DNA of 64,000 nucleotides from Pseudonocardia endophytica (GTDB taxonomy: Bacteria; Actinomycetota; Actinomycetes; Mycobacteriales; Pseudonocardiaceae), in assembly GCF_004339565.1 (NCBI RefSeq), contig NZ_SMFZ01000001.1, positions 1,612,001 through 1,676,000 on the forward strand, read 5' to 3'. The notes under the pieces are model-generated. The model was not told the DNA's origin. It saw nothing but the letters and a program-made list of their open reading frames with translations, and did no database searches. The translations under genes and the position numbers were made by a program. Below are positions 24,986 through 34,150 of this stretch, piece by piece. Position 1 is the stretch's first letter. Each line of letters opens with the position of its first letter.

Positions 24986-27900
24986 CCGAGACGCACGGTT
25001 ACTGCACGCTGTGCCGCTCACGATGCGGCGCGATCTACACGGTCGAGGAAGGGGTCCTGTCAGGCGTCCGTCCGGATCCCGACCACCCCACCGGCGGAGC
25101 CCTCTGTCCGAAGGGGCGAGCCGCCCCGGAAATCGTCCACAGCGATCGCAGGCTCACTCGGCCTCTGCGCCGCACCACGCCGAAGTCGGACCCGGATCCG
25201 GGCTGGCGTGAGATCTCCTGGGACGAGGCTCTGAGCGAGATCGCCACCCGGCTCGACGGGATCCGGTCGCAGGAGGGCCCGGAGCGGGTCGCCTTCTCGG
25301 TGACGTCCCCCAGCGGGACGTCCATGTCGGACTCGATCGACTGGGTCGAGCGGTTCATCCGACTGTTCGGCAGTCCGAACACCTGCTACTCCACAGAGAT
25401 CTGCAACTGGCACAAGGACTTCGCGCACGCCTTCACGTTCGGGACGGCACTGCCCACACCGGACTTCGCCGGGACGGATCTCGCCGTCCTCTGGGGACAG
25501 AATCCGGCGAAGACCTGGCTCGCCCAGTCGTCCGCCCTCGCCGAGGCGCGGCAGCGCGGCGCACGCCTGGCCGTCGTCGACCCGACGGCCTCAGCCAGCG
25601 CCGCAGGCGCAGAACACTGGCTCCGGGTCCTCCCCGGCACCGACGCGGCGCTGGCACTCGGCATCGCTCACCGCCTGATCGCGCGCCGCGGGCACGACGA
25701 GTCGTTCGTCCGCTCGTGGACGAACGGCCCGCTGCTCGTCCGGCAGGACACCGGCCGGCTGCTCACCGCCGCCGAGATCGCCCAGGAGGCGACCGGATTC
25801 GTGGTCTGGGACGAGACGTCCGGTCGCCCCGAGACGACCGACGACCTCCGCGACACGGGCCGCGCGGCGCTGTTCGGCACCAGGCGGATCCGGCTGGCCG
25901 ACGGACCGGTCGACTGCGCGCCGGCATTCGACCACTACGCGAGAGCCTGTGCTGCCTGGCCGCTCGACCGGACGTCGGACGTCACCACGGTCGCGGCGGA
26001 CAGCATCGAGGCACTCGTCGAGGATCTCTCGGCCTCCGATCGGATCGCCTACTCGATCTGGTCGGGTCTCGGGCAGAGCGCGAACGCGACCCAGACCGAC
26101 CGAGCCGTGGCCACGTTGTTCGCACTGACCGGCTGCTACGACGCGCCCGGCGGCAACGTCGTACTGCCTCGCCAGCCGGTCAACGCCGTCACGAGCCCGC
26201 AGCAGCTCGGCCCCGATCGGATCGCCCGCGGACTCGGCATCGAGCGGTTCCCCATCGGGCCTCCGACGCAGGGCTGGATCACCGCGCGCGACCTGTGCGC
26301 TTCCGTCCTCGACGCCGAGCCGTACCGGGTCCGAGCGCTGGTCTCCTTCGGCGGGAACCTGCTGCTGTCCCAGCCCGATCCGCGGCGGACCGCCGAGGCC
26401 CTGCGCCGGCTGGACTTCGCCGTCCACACCGACATGTTCCTCAACCCGACCGCGCAGCTGGCCGACATCGTCCTCCCGGTGACGAGCCCGTGGGAGCACG
26501 AGGCGTACCGGGCAGGTTTCGAGATCACTCGCGAGGCCCAGGAACACATCCAGCTCCGGCCACGGATGGTCACCCCGGTCGGCCAGAGCCGCCCGGACAC
26601 CGACATCGTTTTCGACCTCGCCTGCCGGCTCGGCCTGGAGGGCGAGTTCTTCCACGGGAACGTCGAGGCCGGGCGGAATCACCAGCTCGCTCCGCTCGGC
26701 CTCACCATCGACGTCCTCCGTGCAGCCCCGGGAGGCGTCCGCAGGCCACTACCGACCGTGCACCGCAAGTATGCCGAGCCGGGCGACGGGCCCCGACCGA
26801 CCGGATTCGCGACCCGGACGGGGCGTGTCGAGCTCTACTCCGAACTGTTGCTCCGGCACGGTCACTGCCCCGTTCCCGAGCACCGGGACCCGGCCGAGGA
26901 CGCGCGGTTCCCGCTCGTTCTGACCTGCGCGAAGGTCGGGCACTTCTGTCACAGCCAGCACCGCGGCATCAACTCGCTGCGCAGCCGATCACCCGCACCG
27001 ACGGTGCGGCTCGGCACGGCTCTGGCGGAGGCCCGCGGTATCGCGGACGGAGATCTCGTCGAGATCCGCACCGCGCACGGGCGTGCCCGGATGTCCGGTC
27101 GGGTCGACGAGGCACTTCATCCGCACGTCGTGGTTGCCGAGCACGGCTGGTGGGAGGAGAACGCCGACCTGTCCCTGCCCGGCTCCGATCCGACCGATCC
27201 GAAGGGCAGCAACTACAACCTTCTCGTCGGCGACGACGAGCGCGACCCGGTCAGCGGCTCGGCCCCGATGCGCTCGACCCGGTGCGAGATCGCCCGGATC
27301 GATACCGGCGCGTGGTCCGGCACCCGTCGTTTCACCGTCTGCGGACGCACGACGACGGCCGGAGACGTCACCGTCCTGCGGCTGCGTCCGACCGACAACG
27401 GCGGCCTGCCGACGACGCGGCCGGGACAGCACGTCACCGTGTCCACACCGTCGGCTCCACAGCAGGCGCGCAGCTACTCGCTCGTCGGCCCGGCCGTCGA
27501 GTCACCCACCGAGCTCGCGATCGCCGTCCGCGAGATTCCTGACGGCCGCGTCTCCCGACTGCTGTGCGCCGAAGCCGACATCGGATCCGAGTTGCTTCTC
27601 ATGACGCCGGGCGGGTCGTTCACCGTTCCCGTCCGGCACTCGCGCCCGGTGGTGCTGATCGCCGCCGGGATCGGCCTGACGCCGTTCCTGGGGTACCTCG
27701 AGACTCTGGCCGCGGACGGGCACGACATCCCCGAGGTATGGCTGCACGCCACGAACCGAACGCGGGAGGCCATCCCGTTCCGCGGTCGTGTCGCGGAGCT
27801 CGAGGCCTCGATCCGCCGGTTGACGGTGGTGCACCACATCAGCTCGGCGGAAGAGCCGACCGGGGGTTATCGGGCCGGCCGCTTCACGGCCGCGCAGGTC

Positions 27901-28311
27901 GCCCGGCACCTGATCGACGCCCGAGCCCTGTTCTACGTCTGCGGCCCCGCCCAGATGATCGCCGACGTGACCGGAGGGCTCGTCGCGCGTGGGGTTCCGC
28001 GCGCCGACGTCCGGGAGGAGAGGTTCCACGTCCCCCGTCCACCGCTCGACGACGTCGCGCCCGCCACGGTCACGCTCGCGCGAAGCGGCATGGAGCTGCG
28101 ATGGACGCCGGGTGAGGGGTCGCTGCTCGACCTGGTCGAGGCGGCCGGGGTCTCGGTGACCCACGGCTGCCGGGTGGCGCAGTGCGAGAGCTGCGCCGTC
28201 ACGGTGCTGCAGGGCGAGGTGCGCACACTGGTGGAGCCACCGGTCCCGCTCGACGGCGCGTGCCTGACCTGTCAGGCGATACCACAGGGCGACCTGGTCC
28301 TCGACCTGTGA
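24982..28311 (+). CDS. Molybdopterin oxidoreductase-ferredoxin reductase fusion
   Basis: 1109 residues from the ATG at 24982 (ATGA overlap). Residues 1-~775 are a DMSO-reductase-family molybdoenzyme: [4Fe-4S] ligands Cys8, Cys11, Cys15 and Cys42 with Lys44 after them, a likely Mo ligand Cys141 in STEICNWHKDF, and a C-terminal molydopterin-binding domain (GSNYNLLVGD). Residues ~776-1010 are a ferredoxin-NADP reductase-type FAD/NAD module (ARSYSLVGP, IAAGIGLTPFLGYLE, FYVCGPAQM). Residues ~1025-1109 are a plant-type [2Fe-2S] domain (GCRVAQCESCAV with a later Cys). One chain could thus couple NAD(P)H/NAD(P)+ to a Mo reaction. No signal peptide, so cytoplasmic. Fused nitrate reductases are similar in outline, but the PxpBC context points to catabolism. 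Confidence 0.85.
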   Translation: MTETHGYCTLCRSRCGAIYTVEEGVLSGVRPDPDHPTGGALCPKGRAAPEIVHSDRRLTRPLRRTTPKSDPDPGWREISWDEALSEIATRLDGIRSQEGPERVAFSVTSPSGTSMSDSIDWVERFIRLFGSPNTCYSTEICNWHKDFAHAFTFGTALPTPDFAGTDLAVLWGQNPAKTWLAQSSALAEARQRGARLAVVDPTASASAAGAEHWLRVLPGTDAALALGIAHRLIARRGHDESFVRSWTNGPLLVRQDTGRLLTAAEIAQEATGFVVWDETSGRPETTDDLRDTGRAALFGTRRIRLADGPVDCAPAFDHYARACAAWPLDRTSDVTTVAADSIEALVEDLSASDRIAYSIWSGLGQSANATQTDRAVATLFALTGCYDAPGGNVVLPRQPVNAVTSPQQLGPDRIARGLGIERFPIGPPTQGWITARDLCASVLDAEPYRVRALVSFGGNLLLSQPDPRRTAEALRRLDFAVHTDMFLNPTAQLADIVLPVTSPWEHEAYRAGFEITREAQEHIQLRPRMVTPVGQSRPDTDIVFDLACRLGLEGEFFHGNVEAGRNHQLAPLGLTIDVLRAAPGGVRRPLPTVHRKYAEPGDGPRPTGFATRTGRVELYSELLLRHGHCPVPEHRDPAEDARFPLVLTCAKVGHFCHSQHRGINSLRSRSPAPTVRLGTALAEARGIADGDLVEIRTAHGRARMSGRVDEALHPHVVVAEHGWWEENADLSLPGSDPTDPKGSNYNLLVGDDERDPVSGSAPMRSTRCEIARIDTGAWSGTRRFTVCGRTTTAGDVTVLRLRPTDNGGLPTTRPGQHVTVSTPSAPQQARSYSLVGPAVESPTELAIAVREIPDGRVSRLLCAEADIGSELLLMTPGGSFTVPVRHSRPVVLIAAGIGLTPFLGYLETLAADGHDIPEVWLHATNRTREAIPFRGRVAELEASIRRLTVVHHISSAEEPTGGYRAGRFTAAQVARHLIDARALFYVCGPAQMIADVTGGLVARGVPRADVREERFHVPRPPLDDVAPATVTLARSGMELRWTPGEGSLLDLVEAAGVSVTHGCRVAQCESCAVTVLQGEVRTLVEPPVPLDGACLTCQAIPQGDLVLDL

Positions 28312-28338
28312 CGTCGCGCCACCCGGCAGCGTGTCCGA

Positions 28339-29796
28339 TCAGCCGGCGGCCACCGAGAGGAACTGCGTCTCCTGGAAGGCGGCCAGCCCCTCGTGGCTGC
28401 CCTCGCGTCCGAGACCGGACTGTTTCATCCCGCCGAACGGTGCCGCCGGGTCGGACACGACTCCGCGGTTCACACCGACCATTCCGCACTGGAGAGCCCG
28501 ACCGAGTGCCACGGCATGGTGGGTGTCGCCGGCGAACACGTAGCCGGCCAGACCGAACTCCGTGGCGTTGGCGGCGCGCAGCATCTCGGCCTCGTCGTTC
28601 CATCCGATGACCGGGGCGACCGGCCCGAAGATCTCCTCGGTGGCCAGGTCGGCGTCCGCGGCGACGTTCCGGATGATCCGGGGCGCCAGGAACGAGCCGT
28701 GCGCCGGAACGGCGGACGGCGGGTGCGCCTCGTCCGCACCGTTCTCGACCGCGGCACCGACGAGCGCGGTGATACGGGCGACGGCCCGGTGGTCGATCAG
28801 CGGGCCGACGTCTGTCCCCTCGTCGGCGGCCGGCCCGATCCGCCGGCCGGTGAAGGGCACGGTCAGCCTCTCGACGAACTCGTCGAGCACCGCCGAGTGG
28901 ACGAAGAAGCGATTCGCGGCCGTGCACGCCTGCCCGGCGTTGCGCAGCTTGGCCACCATCGCACCGGCGACGGCTGCATCGAGGTCCGCATCGGCGCACA
29001 CGACGAACGGAGCATTGCCACCGAGCTCCATGGAGCAGTTCACCACCCGACCGGCAGCGGCCCGAAGGAGGTGCCTGCCGACGGCTGTCGAGCCGGTGAA
29101 CGAGAGCTTCCGCACCGCATCGTGCGCGAGCAGGACGTCGGTGACCTCCCCCGGCCTGGTCGTCGGGAGAACCGTCAGGACACCCGGCGGCAACCCCGCC
29201 TCGCCCAGGAGGTCGGCGAGGGCGAGGGCGGTCAGGGGAGTCTCGGCCGCAGGCTTGACGACCATCGTGCATCCGGCGGCCAGAGCCGGAGCAACCTTGC
29301 GGGTGATCATCGCGGCCGGGAAGTTCCACGGTGTGACCAGGTATGCCACTCCGACCGGCTGCGACGTGACGACCGTCGTGCTGCGACCGTCGGGAGCCGT
29401 GACGTAGCGCCCCTCGGAACGAACCGCCTCCTCGCCGAACCAACGGAAGAACTCGGCTGCGTAGGCGACCTCGGCTCGCGCATCGTCCGGCGCCTTGCCG
29501 GACTCGGCCGAGATCAGTGCGGCGAGCTCGAGCTCACGCTCCTTCATCAACCGGAACGCCTCGACGAGGATCTCCGAGCGACGACGCGGAGCCGAGGCGC
29601 CCCACTCGACGAGCGCGGCAGCCGCAGCGTCGGCTGCCAGACCGGCGTGCGCCGCTCCTGCGTCCGGGACGATGGCCAGCTCGGCATCCGTGGCCGGGTC
29701 GAGCACGGCGAAGCCGGACTCGGTGTCGCGGTCGAGGCTGCCGATCCGGAGCGTGCGTGGGGAGCGGACGACGTCGAGGACGGCTGGGCCGGGCAT
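28339..29796 (-). CDS. Succinate-semialdehyde dehydrogenase-like aldehyde dehydrogenase
   Basis: 485 residues, typical ALDH length. Catalytic Cys in 'RNAGQACTAANRFFVH', catalytic Glu in 'MELGGNAPFVV', coenzyme site 'SFTGSTAVGRHLL', and 'EEIFGPVAPV' near the end. Closest in character to GabD-type NAD(P)-dependent semialdehyde dehydrogenases that oxidise succinate semialdehyde to succinate. Convergent with the molybdoenzyme (28 bases apart) and divergent from the second PucR-type gene through a region with two palindromes. A pathway ending in a C4 semialdehyde would fit opening of a five-membered heterocycle. Confidence 0.88.
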   Translation of the reverse strand: MPGPAVLDVVRSPRTLRIGSLDRDTESGFAVLDPATDAELAIVPDAGAAHAGLAADAAAAALVEWGASAPRRRSEILVEAFRLMKERELELAALISAESGKAPDDARAEVAYAAEFFRWFGEEAVRSEGRYVTAPDGRSTTVVTSQPVGVAYLVTPWNFPAAMITRKVAPALAAGCTMVVKPAAETPLTALALADLLGEAGLPPGVLTVLPTTRPGEVTDVLLAHDAVRKLSFTGSTAVGRHLLRAAAGRVVNCSMELGGNAPFVVCADADLDAAVAGAMVAKLRNAGQACTAANRFFVHSAVLDEFVERLTVPFTGRRIGPAADEGTDVGPLIDHRAVARITALVGAAVENGADEAHPPSAVPAHGSFLAPRIIRNVAADADLATEEIFGPVAPVIGWNDEAEMLRAANATEFGLAGYVFAGDTHHAVALGRALQCGMVGVNRGVVSDPAAPFGGMKQSGLGREGSHEGLAAFQETQFLSVAAG

Positions 29797-29870
29797 GGGG
29801 CGGTCTCCGTGGAGTCGGCGGATCGAGCTTCGCTGAACGCTAGAGCCGCCCAGCCCGACATCCTAGAGTG

Positions 29871-29890
29871 CAGACCAGACATCTGATCTG
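29871..29890. promoter_or_regulatory. Imperfect 20-bp palindrome in divergent promoter
   Basis: CAGACCAGACATCTGATCTG, 10-bp arms with eight matching pairs, between the divergent aldehyde dehydrogenase (start 29796) and PucR-type gene (start 29914). Probably a dimeric regulator's binding site. Confidence 0.55.
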
Positions 29891-29912
29891 TGGCAGTGTG
29901 CAAAACTGCCAC
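29890..29912. promoter_or_regulatory. Perfect 8-bp inverted repeat abutting the PucR-type start
   Basis: Arms GTGGCAGT (29890-29897) and ACTGCCAC (29905-29912) with a seven-base AT-rich spacer, immediately before the GTG at 29914. The position next to the start codon suggests negative autoregulation and a nearly leaderless transcript. Confidence 0.6.
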
Positions 29913-29913
29913 C

Positions 29914-31389
29914 GTGCCGACGCTCGCCGACATCGTCGCGATTCCCGAACTCGGCCTTCGCACGCTCGCGGCGACGGCGTCCGGTCGACAGCTGCGCTGG
30001 GTCGCGACCAGTGAGCTGGCGGATCCGACGCCGTACCTCGAGGGCGGCGAGCTGCTGCTCACGACCGGGCTCGTTCCTCCCGACTGGAGCGTCTACGTCG
30101 ACCATCTGGTGCGAGCCGGCGTCGTCGCGGTCGGTTTCGGTGTGGGCCTGAGCAGCTCCGACGTGCCGCCGGAACTCGTCGACGCCGCTGCGCGGGAGGG
30201 ACTCGGGCTCGTCGCCGTCCCGGAGGTCACGCCGTTCATCGCGATCAGCAAGGCGGTGGCCGAGCTTCTCGCCTCGGAGGAGAGCGCGCGGATCCGCGCT
30301 GCCCTGGAGCTCCAACAGGAGCTCGTCCGGACGTTCCTCGGGCGCGGCGGTGCCGGCGCCGCGTTCCGCGCGCTCGCGCGAGCGACCGCAGGCGCGGCCG
30401 CGCTGGTGGACGGAGAGGGTGCGGCGGTCACACCCGCGGACTTCCGGCTCGGCGAGCCAGGGCGGCGCGCGCTCGTGTCACTCCGGAACGGGACGGCGCA
30501 GGGCGCCGCGACCGAGGTCGACGACGGCGGAGTGACCGTGGTGCAGCCGGTCGACCCCGACGGCGATGGACCGTTCCTGGTCCTGACTACCCGGACGGCC
30601 CCCGACGGGCTTCTCCGCGCGGCACTGGTCACTCTGGTCGCGCTCCTCTCGCTGGACTCCCGGCGTGCACGCGCCGCCGACGAAACCGATCTTCGACTCC
30701 GCGACCGGACGACTCGACTGGTGCTCGACGGCAATGCCGAAGCGGCCCGAGGACTCGCCCTGGTCATGCGCGCTGAGCCGACCATTCCGGCGTCGGTCCG
30801 CATCGTCAGGGCCGACGGGCTCCCGGCCGGCGAGCGCGGCCGCCTGGCCGTGAGCCGTCCCGACATCCTGACGGCCGACGGGGGCGGCGACGAGCTGGTG
30901 GCGGTGGTCACGGACGCGCAGGCCGGCGATCTCGTCGACGATCTGCGCGGTCGGGGCGGCCGAGTGGGAACCGGCCCGCTCCTTCCCGTCGGCGAGGCGT
31001 CGTTGAGCGACGCGGGCGCCCGTACCGCGTTGGCACTCACCGCCCCCGGCCCCCTCCAGGTCGTCACGTGGGACGACCGATTCCGCGGTGACGTGCGCGC
31101 AGCGCTACCCGATCCGGCTGCCCGGGTCCTCGCCGACCAGATCCTCGGGGACGTGGGCGACGATCCGGTGTTGCTGGACTCCCTGTACGCGTTCCTGAAC
31201 CACCTCGGTCACTGGCAACCCGCCGCGGACGAACTCGGCATTCACCGCAACACCCTCCGATCCCGCATGGACCGGGTCGCAGCGATCACTGGTCGCTCCC
31301 TCGACACCGCAGCCGCCAGAGCCGACCTCTGGATCGCCGTCGTCGCAGCTCGGGAGGACCGGGCTGCAGGCGGCGCGCGGTCGATCTGA
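29914..31389 (+). CDS. Second PucR/CdaR-type transcriptional regulator
   Basis: 491 residues from the GTG at 29914, which gives the usual 'PTLADIVAIPELGLRTLA' beginning; an upstream in-frame GTG at 29890 lies inside the palindrome. PucR domain 'PYLEGGELLLTTGLVPPDW', C-terminal HTH_30 'FLNHLGHWQPAADELGIHRN' then 'TLRSRMDRVAAITGRS'. Same family as the regulator at 21218-22738 but clearly diverged. Divergent from the semialdehyde dehydrogenase, which it most likely controls. Confidence 0.9.
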   Translation: MPTLADIVAIPELGLRTLAATASGRQLRWVATSELADPTPYLEGGELLLTTGLVPPDWSVYVDHLVRAGVVAVGFGVGLSSSDVPPELVDAAAREGLGLVAVPEVTPFIAISKAVAELLASEESARIRAALELQQELVRTFLGRGGAGAAFRALARATAGAAALVDGEGAAVTPADFRLGEPGRRALVSLRNGTAQGAATEVDDGGVTVVQPVDPDGDGPFLVLTTRTAPDGLLRAALVTLVALLSLDSRRARAADETDLRLRDRTTRLVLDGNAEAARGLALVMRAEPTIPASVRIVRADGLPAGERGRLAVSRPDILTADGGGDELVAVVTDAQAGDLVDDLRGRGGRVGTGPLLPVGEASLSDAGARTALALTAPGPLQVVTWDDRFRGDVRAALPDPAARVLADQILGDVGDDPVLLDSLYAFLNHLGHWQPAADELGIHRNTLRSRMDRVAAITGRSLDTAAARADLWIAVVAAREDRAAGGARSI

Positions 31390-31504
31390 TCTCGATCGTC
31401 TCGAGACCACTGACGACGGCTTCGGCGCCGGACCGGGTGGCGCGAATCCGGGCCCCGGCCCGCGACGAGACACGACGCGCGTGATCGGGTTAGTGTCGAC
31501 GCGC

Positions 31505-31690
31505 CGACGGTTCGCATCGGGTCTCCGCGAGGGGGCCCGGCGCGAGGCAAGAGGGAACCCGGTGCGATTCCGGGACTGCCCCGCAGCGGTGAGTGGGAAC
31601 GACCGCCGTCAGACGCACTGGGAGCGATCCCGGGAAGCGACGGCCAGTAGGAGCGAGCAGGGCGCCCACGAGTCCGAAGACCTGCCGCCG
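31505..31690 (+). ncRNA. Cobalamin riboswitch upstream of metE
   Basis: Contains the cobalamin-aptamer core: GAGGCAAGAGGGAACCCGGT (31544 on), 'CCGGGACTGCCCCGCAGCGG', 'CAGACGCACTGGGAGC', the B12 box-type 'GCGACGGCCAGTAGG' and 'GAGTCCGAAGACCTGCC'. It lies about 135 bases before the metE GTG. High cobalamin is expected to switch off the B12-independent methionine synthase. This fills most of the 435-bp gap after the PucR-type gene. Confidence 0.92.
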
Positions 31691-31824
31691 GTGCGTGCAC
31701 CGGCCGGTGCGCGCGGGTCCGTGGCCTCGTGGGAGGGCCGAGCGGAAGCCGGGTCGCCGTACCCGTGTGCCGTCGCGCTCCCCACCCGACCACGGGTCCT
31801 CCACCGCTCGCGAGGAGGAGAGCC

Positions 31825-34104
31825 GTGACATCAGGCAACCGATTGGGCAGCACCGTTCTGGGGTGGCCCCGGATCGGACCGCGCCGGGAGCTCAAGCGCG
31901 CGGAAGAGGCGTTCTGGGCCGGACGAACCGGTGCGGACGAGCTGCGGTCCGTGGCCGCCGACCTGCGGCGGGACAGCTGGACCGGGCTTCGCGACACCGG
32001 CCTCGGCCAGGTGCCGGGCAACACGTTCTCGTTCTACGACCACGTCCTGGACACCGCGCTGGCGGTCGGCGCCGTTCCGGAGCGCTTCGCCGGGATCACC
32101 GACCCGCTGGAGCGGCTGTTCGCCATGGCCCGCGGCCGCGAGGGCGCGCCGGCCTGCGAGATGACGAAGTGGTTCGACACGAACTACCACTACCTCGTCC
32201 CCGAGCTCTCGTCCTCGACACGGCTCGCGCCTGCCGACCGCAAGGCGCTCGACGAGTTCCGCGAGGCCCAGCGCGCCGGCGTGGTGACGCGGCCGGTCCT
32301 GGTCGGGCCGGTGACGTTCCTGCTGCTGTCCAAGCCGGCCGACGACGCGCCGGAGGGCTTCCGTCCGCTGGACCTGCTGGATCCGCTCGTCGAGGTCTAC
32401 CGGGACCTGCTGGCCGAGCTGGGCGAGGCGGGTGTCGGCTGGGTGCAGCTCGACGAGCCGGCCTTCGCGGCCGACCGGACGAAGGAGGACCTGGACGCCC
32501 TGCGCCGCGCCTACGACCGGCTCGCCGCCGCGCCGCGACGGCCGAAGGTCCTGGTGGCGTCGTACTTCGGTGAGCTCGGACCCGCGGTCCCGGTGCTGGC
32601 CTCGACCGGCGTCGAGGGTCTCGCGCTCGACCTGGTCGCCGGCGCGTCCGACCTGGACCGCATCGGCGAGATCGAGGGGCTGGACCGCAAGACGGTGGTG
32701 GCCGGCGTCGTCGACGGACGCAACGTCTGGCGCACCGACCTCGACGCCGCGCTGGCGAAGGCGGAGGCGCTGCGGCCGGTGGCCGGGCGCGTCGAGGTCT
32801 CGACGTCGTGCTCGCTGCTGCACGTTCCGTACGACCTCGACGCCGAGACGGGGCTGCCGCAGAACGTCGTGGACCGGCTGGCCTTCGCGCGCCAGAAGGT
32901 GGACGAGGTGGTGCTGATCGGGCGCGCCCTTCACGAGGGCCGCGACGCGGTGGCCTCGGAGTTCGATGCCGCGGCCGCTCTCGCCGAGCAGGTCCGCGCC
33001 GCTGCCGCGCAGGACGGCTCGGTGCGACGGCGCCTGGCCGACCTCGGTCCGGACCACTACCGGCGCGGGGCCGCCGACGTCCGGGCGAAGGCCCAGCGCG
33101 ACGCGCTCGGCCTGCCGCAGGTGCCGACGACGACGATCGGCTCGTTCCCGCAGACCGGCCAGATCCGCAAGGACCGGGCGGCGCACCGGGCCGGCGAGAT
33201 CGACGACGCCGAGTACGAGTCACGGATGCGCGCGGAGATCGCCCGCGTGGTCGGGATGCAGGAGGACATCGGGCTGGACGTGCTGGTGCACGGCGAGCCG
33301 GAGCGCAACGACATGGTCCAGTACTTCGCGGAGAACCTCGACGGGTTCGCCACGACGGAGCTGGGCTGGGTGCAGTCCTACGGCTCGCGGTGCGTGCGTC
33401 CGCCGATCCTGCACTCGGACGTGTCCCGACCGCGGCCGATCACCGTCGAGTGGGCCCGCTACGCGCAGTCGCTGTCGGACAAGCCGGTCAAGGGCATGCT
33501 GACGGGCCCGGTGACGATCCTGGCGTGGTCGTTCGTGCGCGACGACCAGCCGCTGGGCGACTCCGCGCGGCAGGTAGGGCTCGCACTGCGCGACGAGGTG
33601 GTCGACCTGGAGGCGGCCGGTATCCGGATCATCCAGGTCGACGAGCCTGCGCTGCGCGAGCTGCTCCCGCTGCACGAGCGGGACCGGCAGGCGTACCTGG
33701 ACTGGGCCGTCGACTCGTTCCGGATGTCCACCGGCGGGGTCGCCGACTCGACCCAGATCCACACGCACCTGTGCTACTCGGAGTTCGGCGAGGTCGTCGG
33801 CGCCATCGACGGCCTCGACGCGGACGTGACGACCGTCGAGGCGGCGCGCTCGCGGATGGAGGTGCTCGGCGAGCTCGGCCCCGGCGTGCCGCGCGGGCTG
33901 GGCCCCGGCGTGTACGACGTGCACTCACCCGAGATCCCGGACACCGACGAGCTGACCGGCCAGCTGACGGCCGCACTGCGGCACATCGGGCCGGACCGGC
34001 TGTGGGCCAACCCCGACTGCGGGCTCAAGACCCGCGGTGAGCCCGAGACCGTCGCCGCGCTGACCAACCTGGTCGCCGCGGCGCGGCGGGTCCGGGAGAG
34101 CTGA
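31825..34104 (+). CDS. metE: Cobalamin-independent methionine synthase
   Basis: 759 residues. GTG at 31825 with GAGGAGGAG just upstream, giving the usual 'STVLGWPRIGPRRELKRA' start. Transfers methyl from 5-methyltetrahydropteroyl-tri-glutamate to homocysteine. Two barrel halves are visible; zinc-site features of the C-terminal half include 'IHTHLCYSEF' (His and Cys) and 'WANPDCGLKTR' (Cys). 'TTIGSFPQTGQIRK' starts the C-terminal domain. Preceded by the cobalamin riboswitch, so used when B12 is scarce. Confidence 0.96.
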   Translation: MTSGNRLGSTVLGWPRIGPRRELKRAEEAFWAGRTGADELRSVAADLRRDSWTGLRDTGLGQVPGNTFSFYDHVLDTALAVGAVPERFAGITDPLERLFAMARGREGAPACEMTKWFDTNYHYLVPELSSSTRLAPADRKALDEFREAQRAGVVTRPVLVGPVTFLLLSKPADDAPEGFRPLDLLDPLVEVYRDLLAELGEAGVGWVQLDEPAFAADRTKEDLDALRRAYDRLAAAPRRPKVLVASYFGELGPAVPVLASTGVEGLALDLVAGASDLDRIGEIEGLDRKTVVAGVVDGRNVWRTDLDAALAKAEALRPVAGRVEVSTSCSLLHVPYDLDAETGLPQNVVDRLAFARQKVDEVVLIGRALHEGRDAVASEFDAAAALAEQVRAAAAQDGSVRRRLADLGPDHYRRGAADVRAKAQRDALGLPQVPTTTIGSFPQTGQIRKDRAAHRAGEIDDAEYESRMRAEIARVVGMQEDIGLDVLVHGEPERNDMVQYFAENLDGFATTELGWVQSYGSRCVRPPILHSDVSRPRPITVEWARYAQSLSDKPVKGMLTGPVTILAWSFVRDDQPLGDSARQVGLALRDEVVDLEAAGIRIIQVDEPALRELLPLHERDRQAYLDWAVDSFRMSTGGVADSTQIHTHLCYSEFGEVVGAIDGLDADVTTVEAARSRMEVLGELGPGVPRGLGPGVYDVHSPEIPDTDELTGQLTAALRHIGPDRLWANPDCGLKTRGEPETVAALTNLVAAARRVRES

Positions 34105-34110
34105 CGGCGT

Positions 34111-34141
34111 GGTCCCCGGCCGGGCCTCCCGGCCGGGGACC
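34111..34141. terminator. Bidirectional terminator between metE and amidohydrolase
   Basis: Perfect stem of about 14 bp (34111-34124 with 34128-34141) and a three-base loop, between two convergent stop codons. Usable from both strands. Confidence 0.8.
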
Positions 34142-34150
34142 CGTCTCCGG

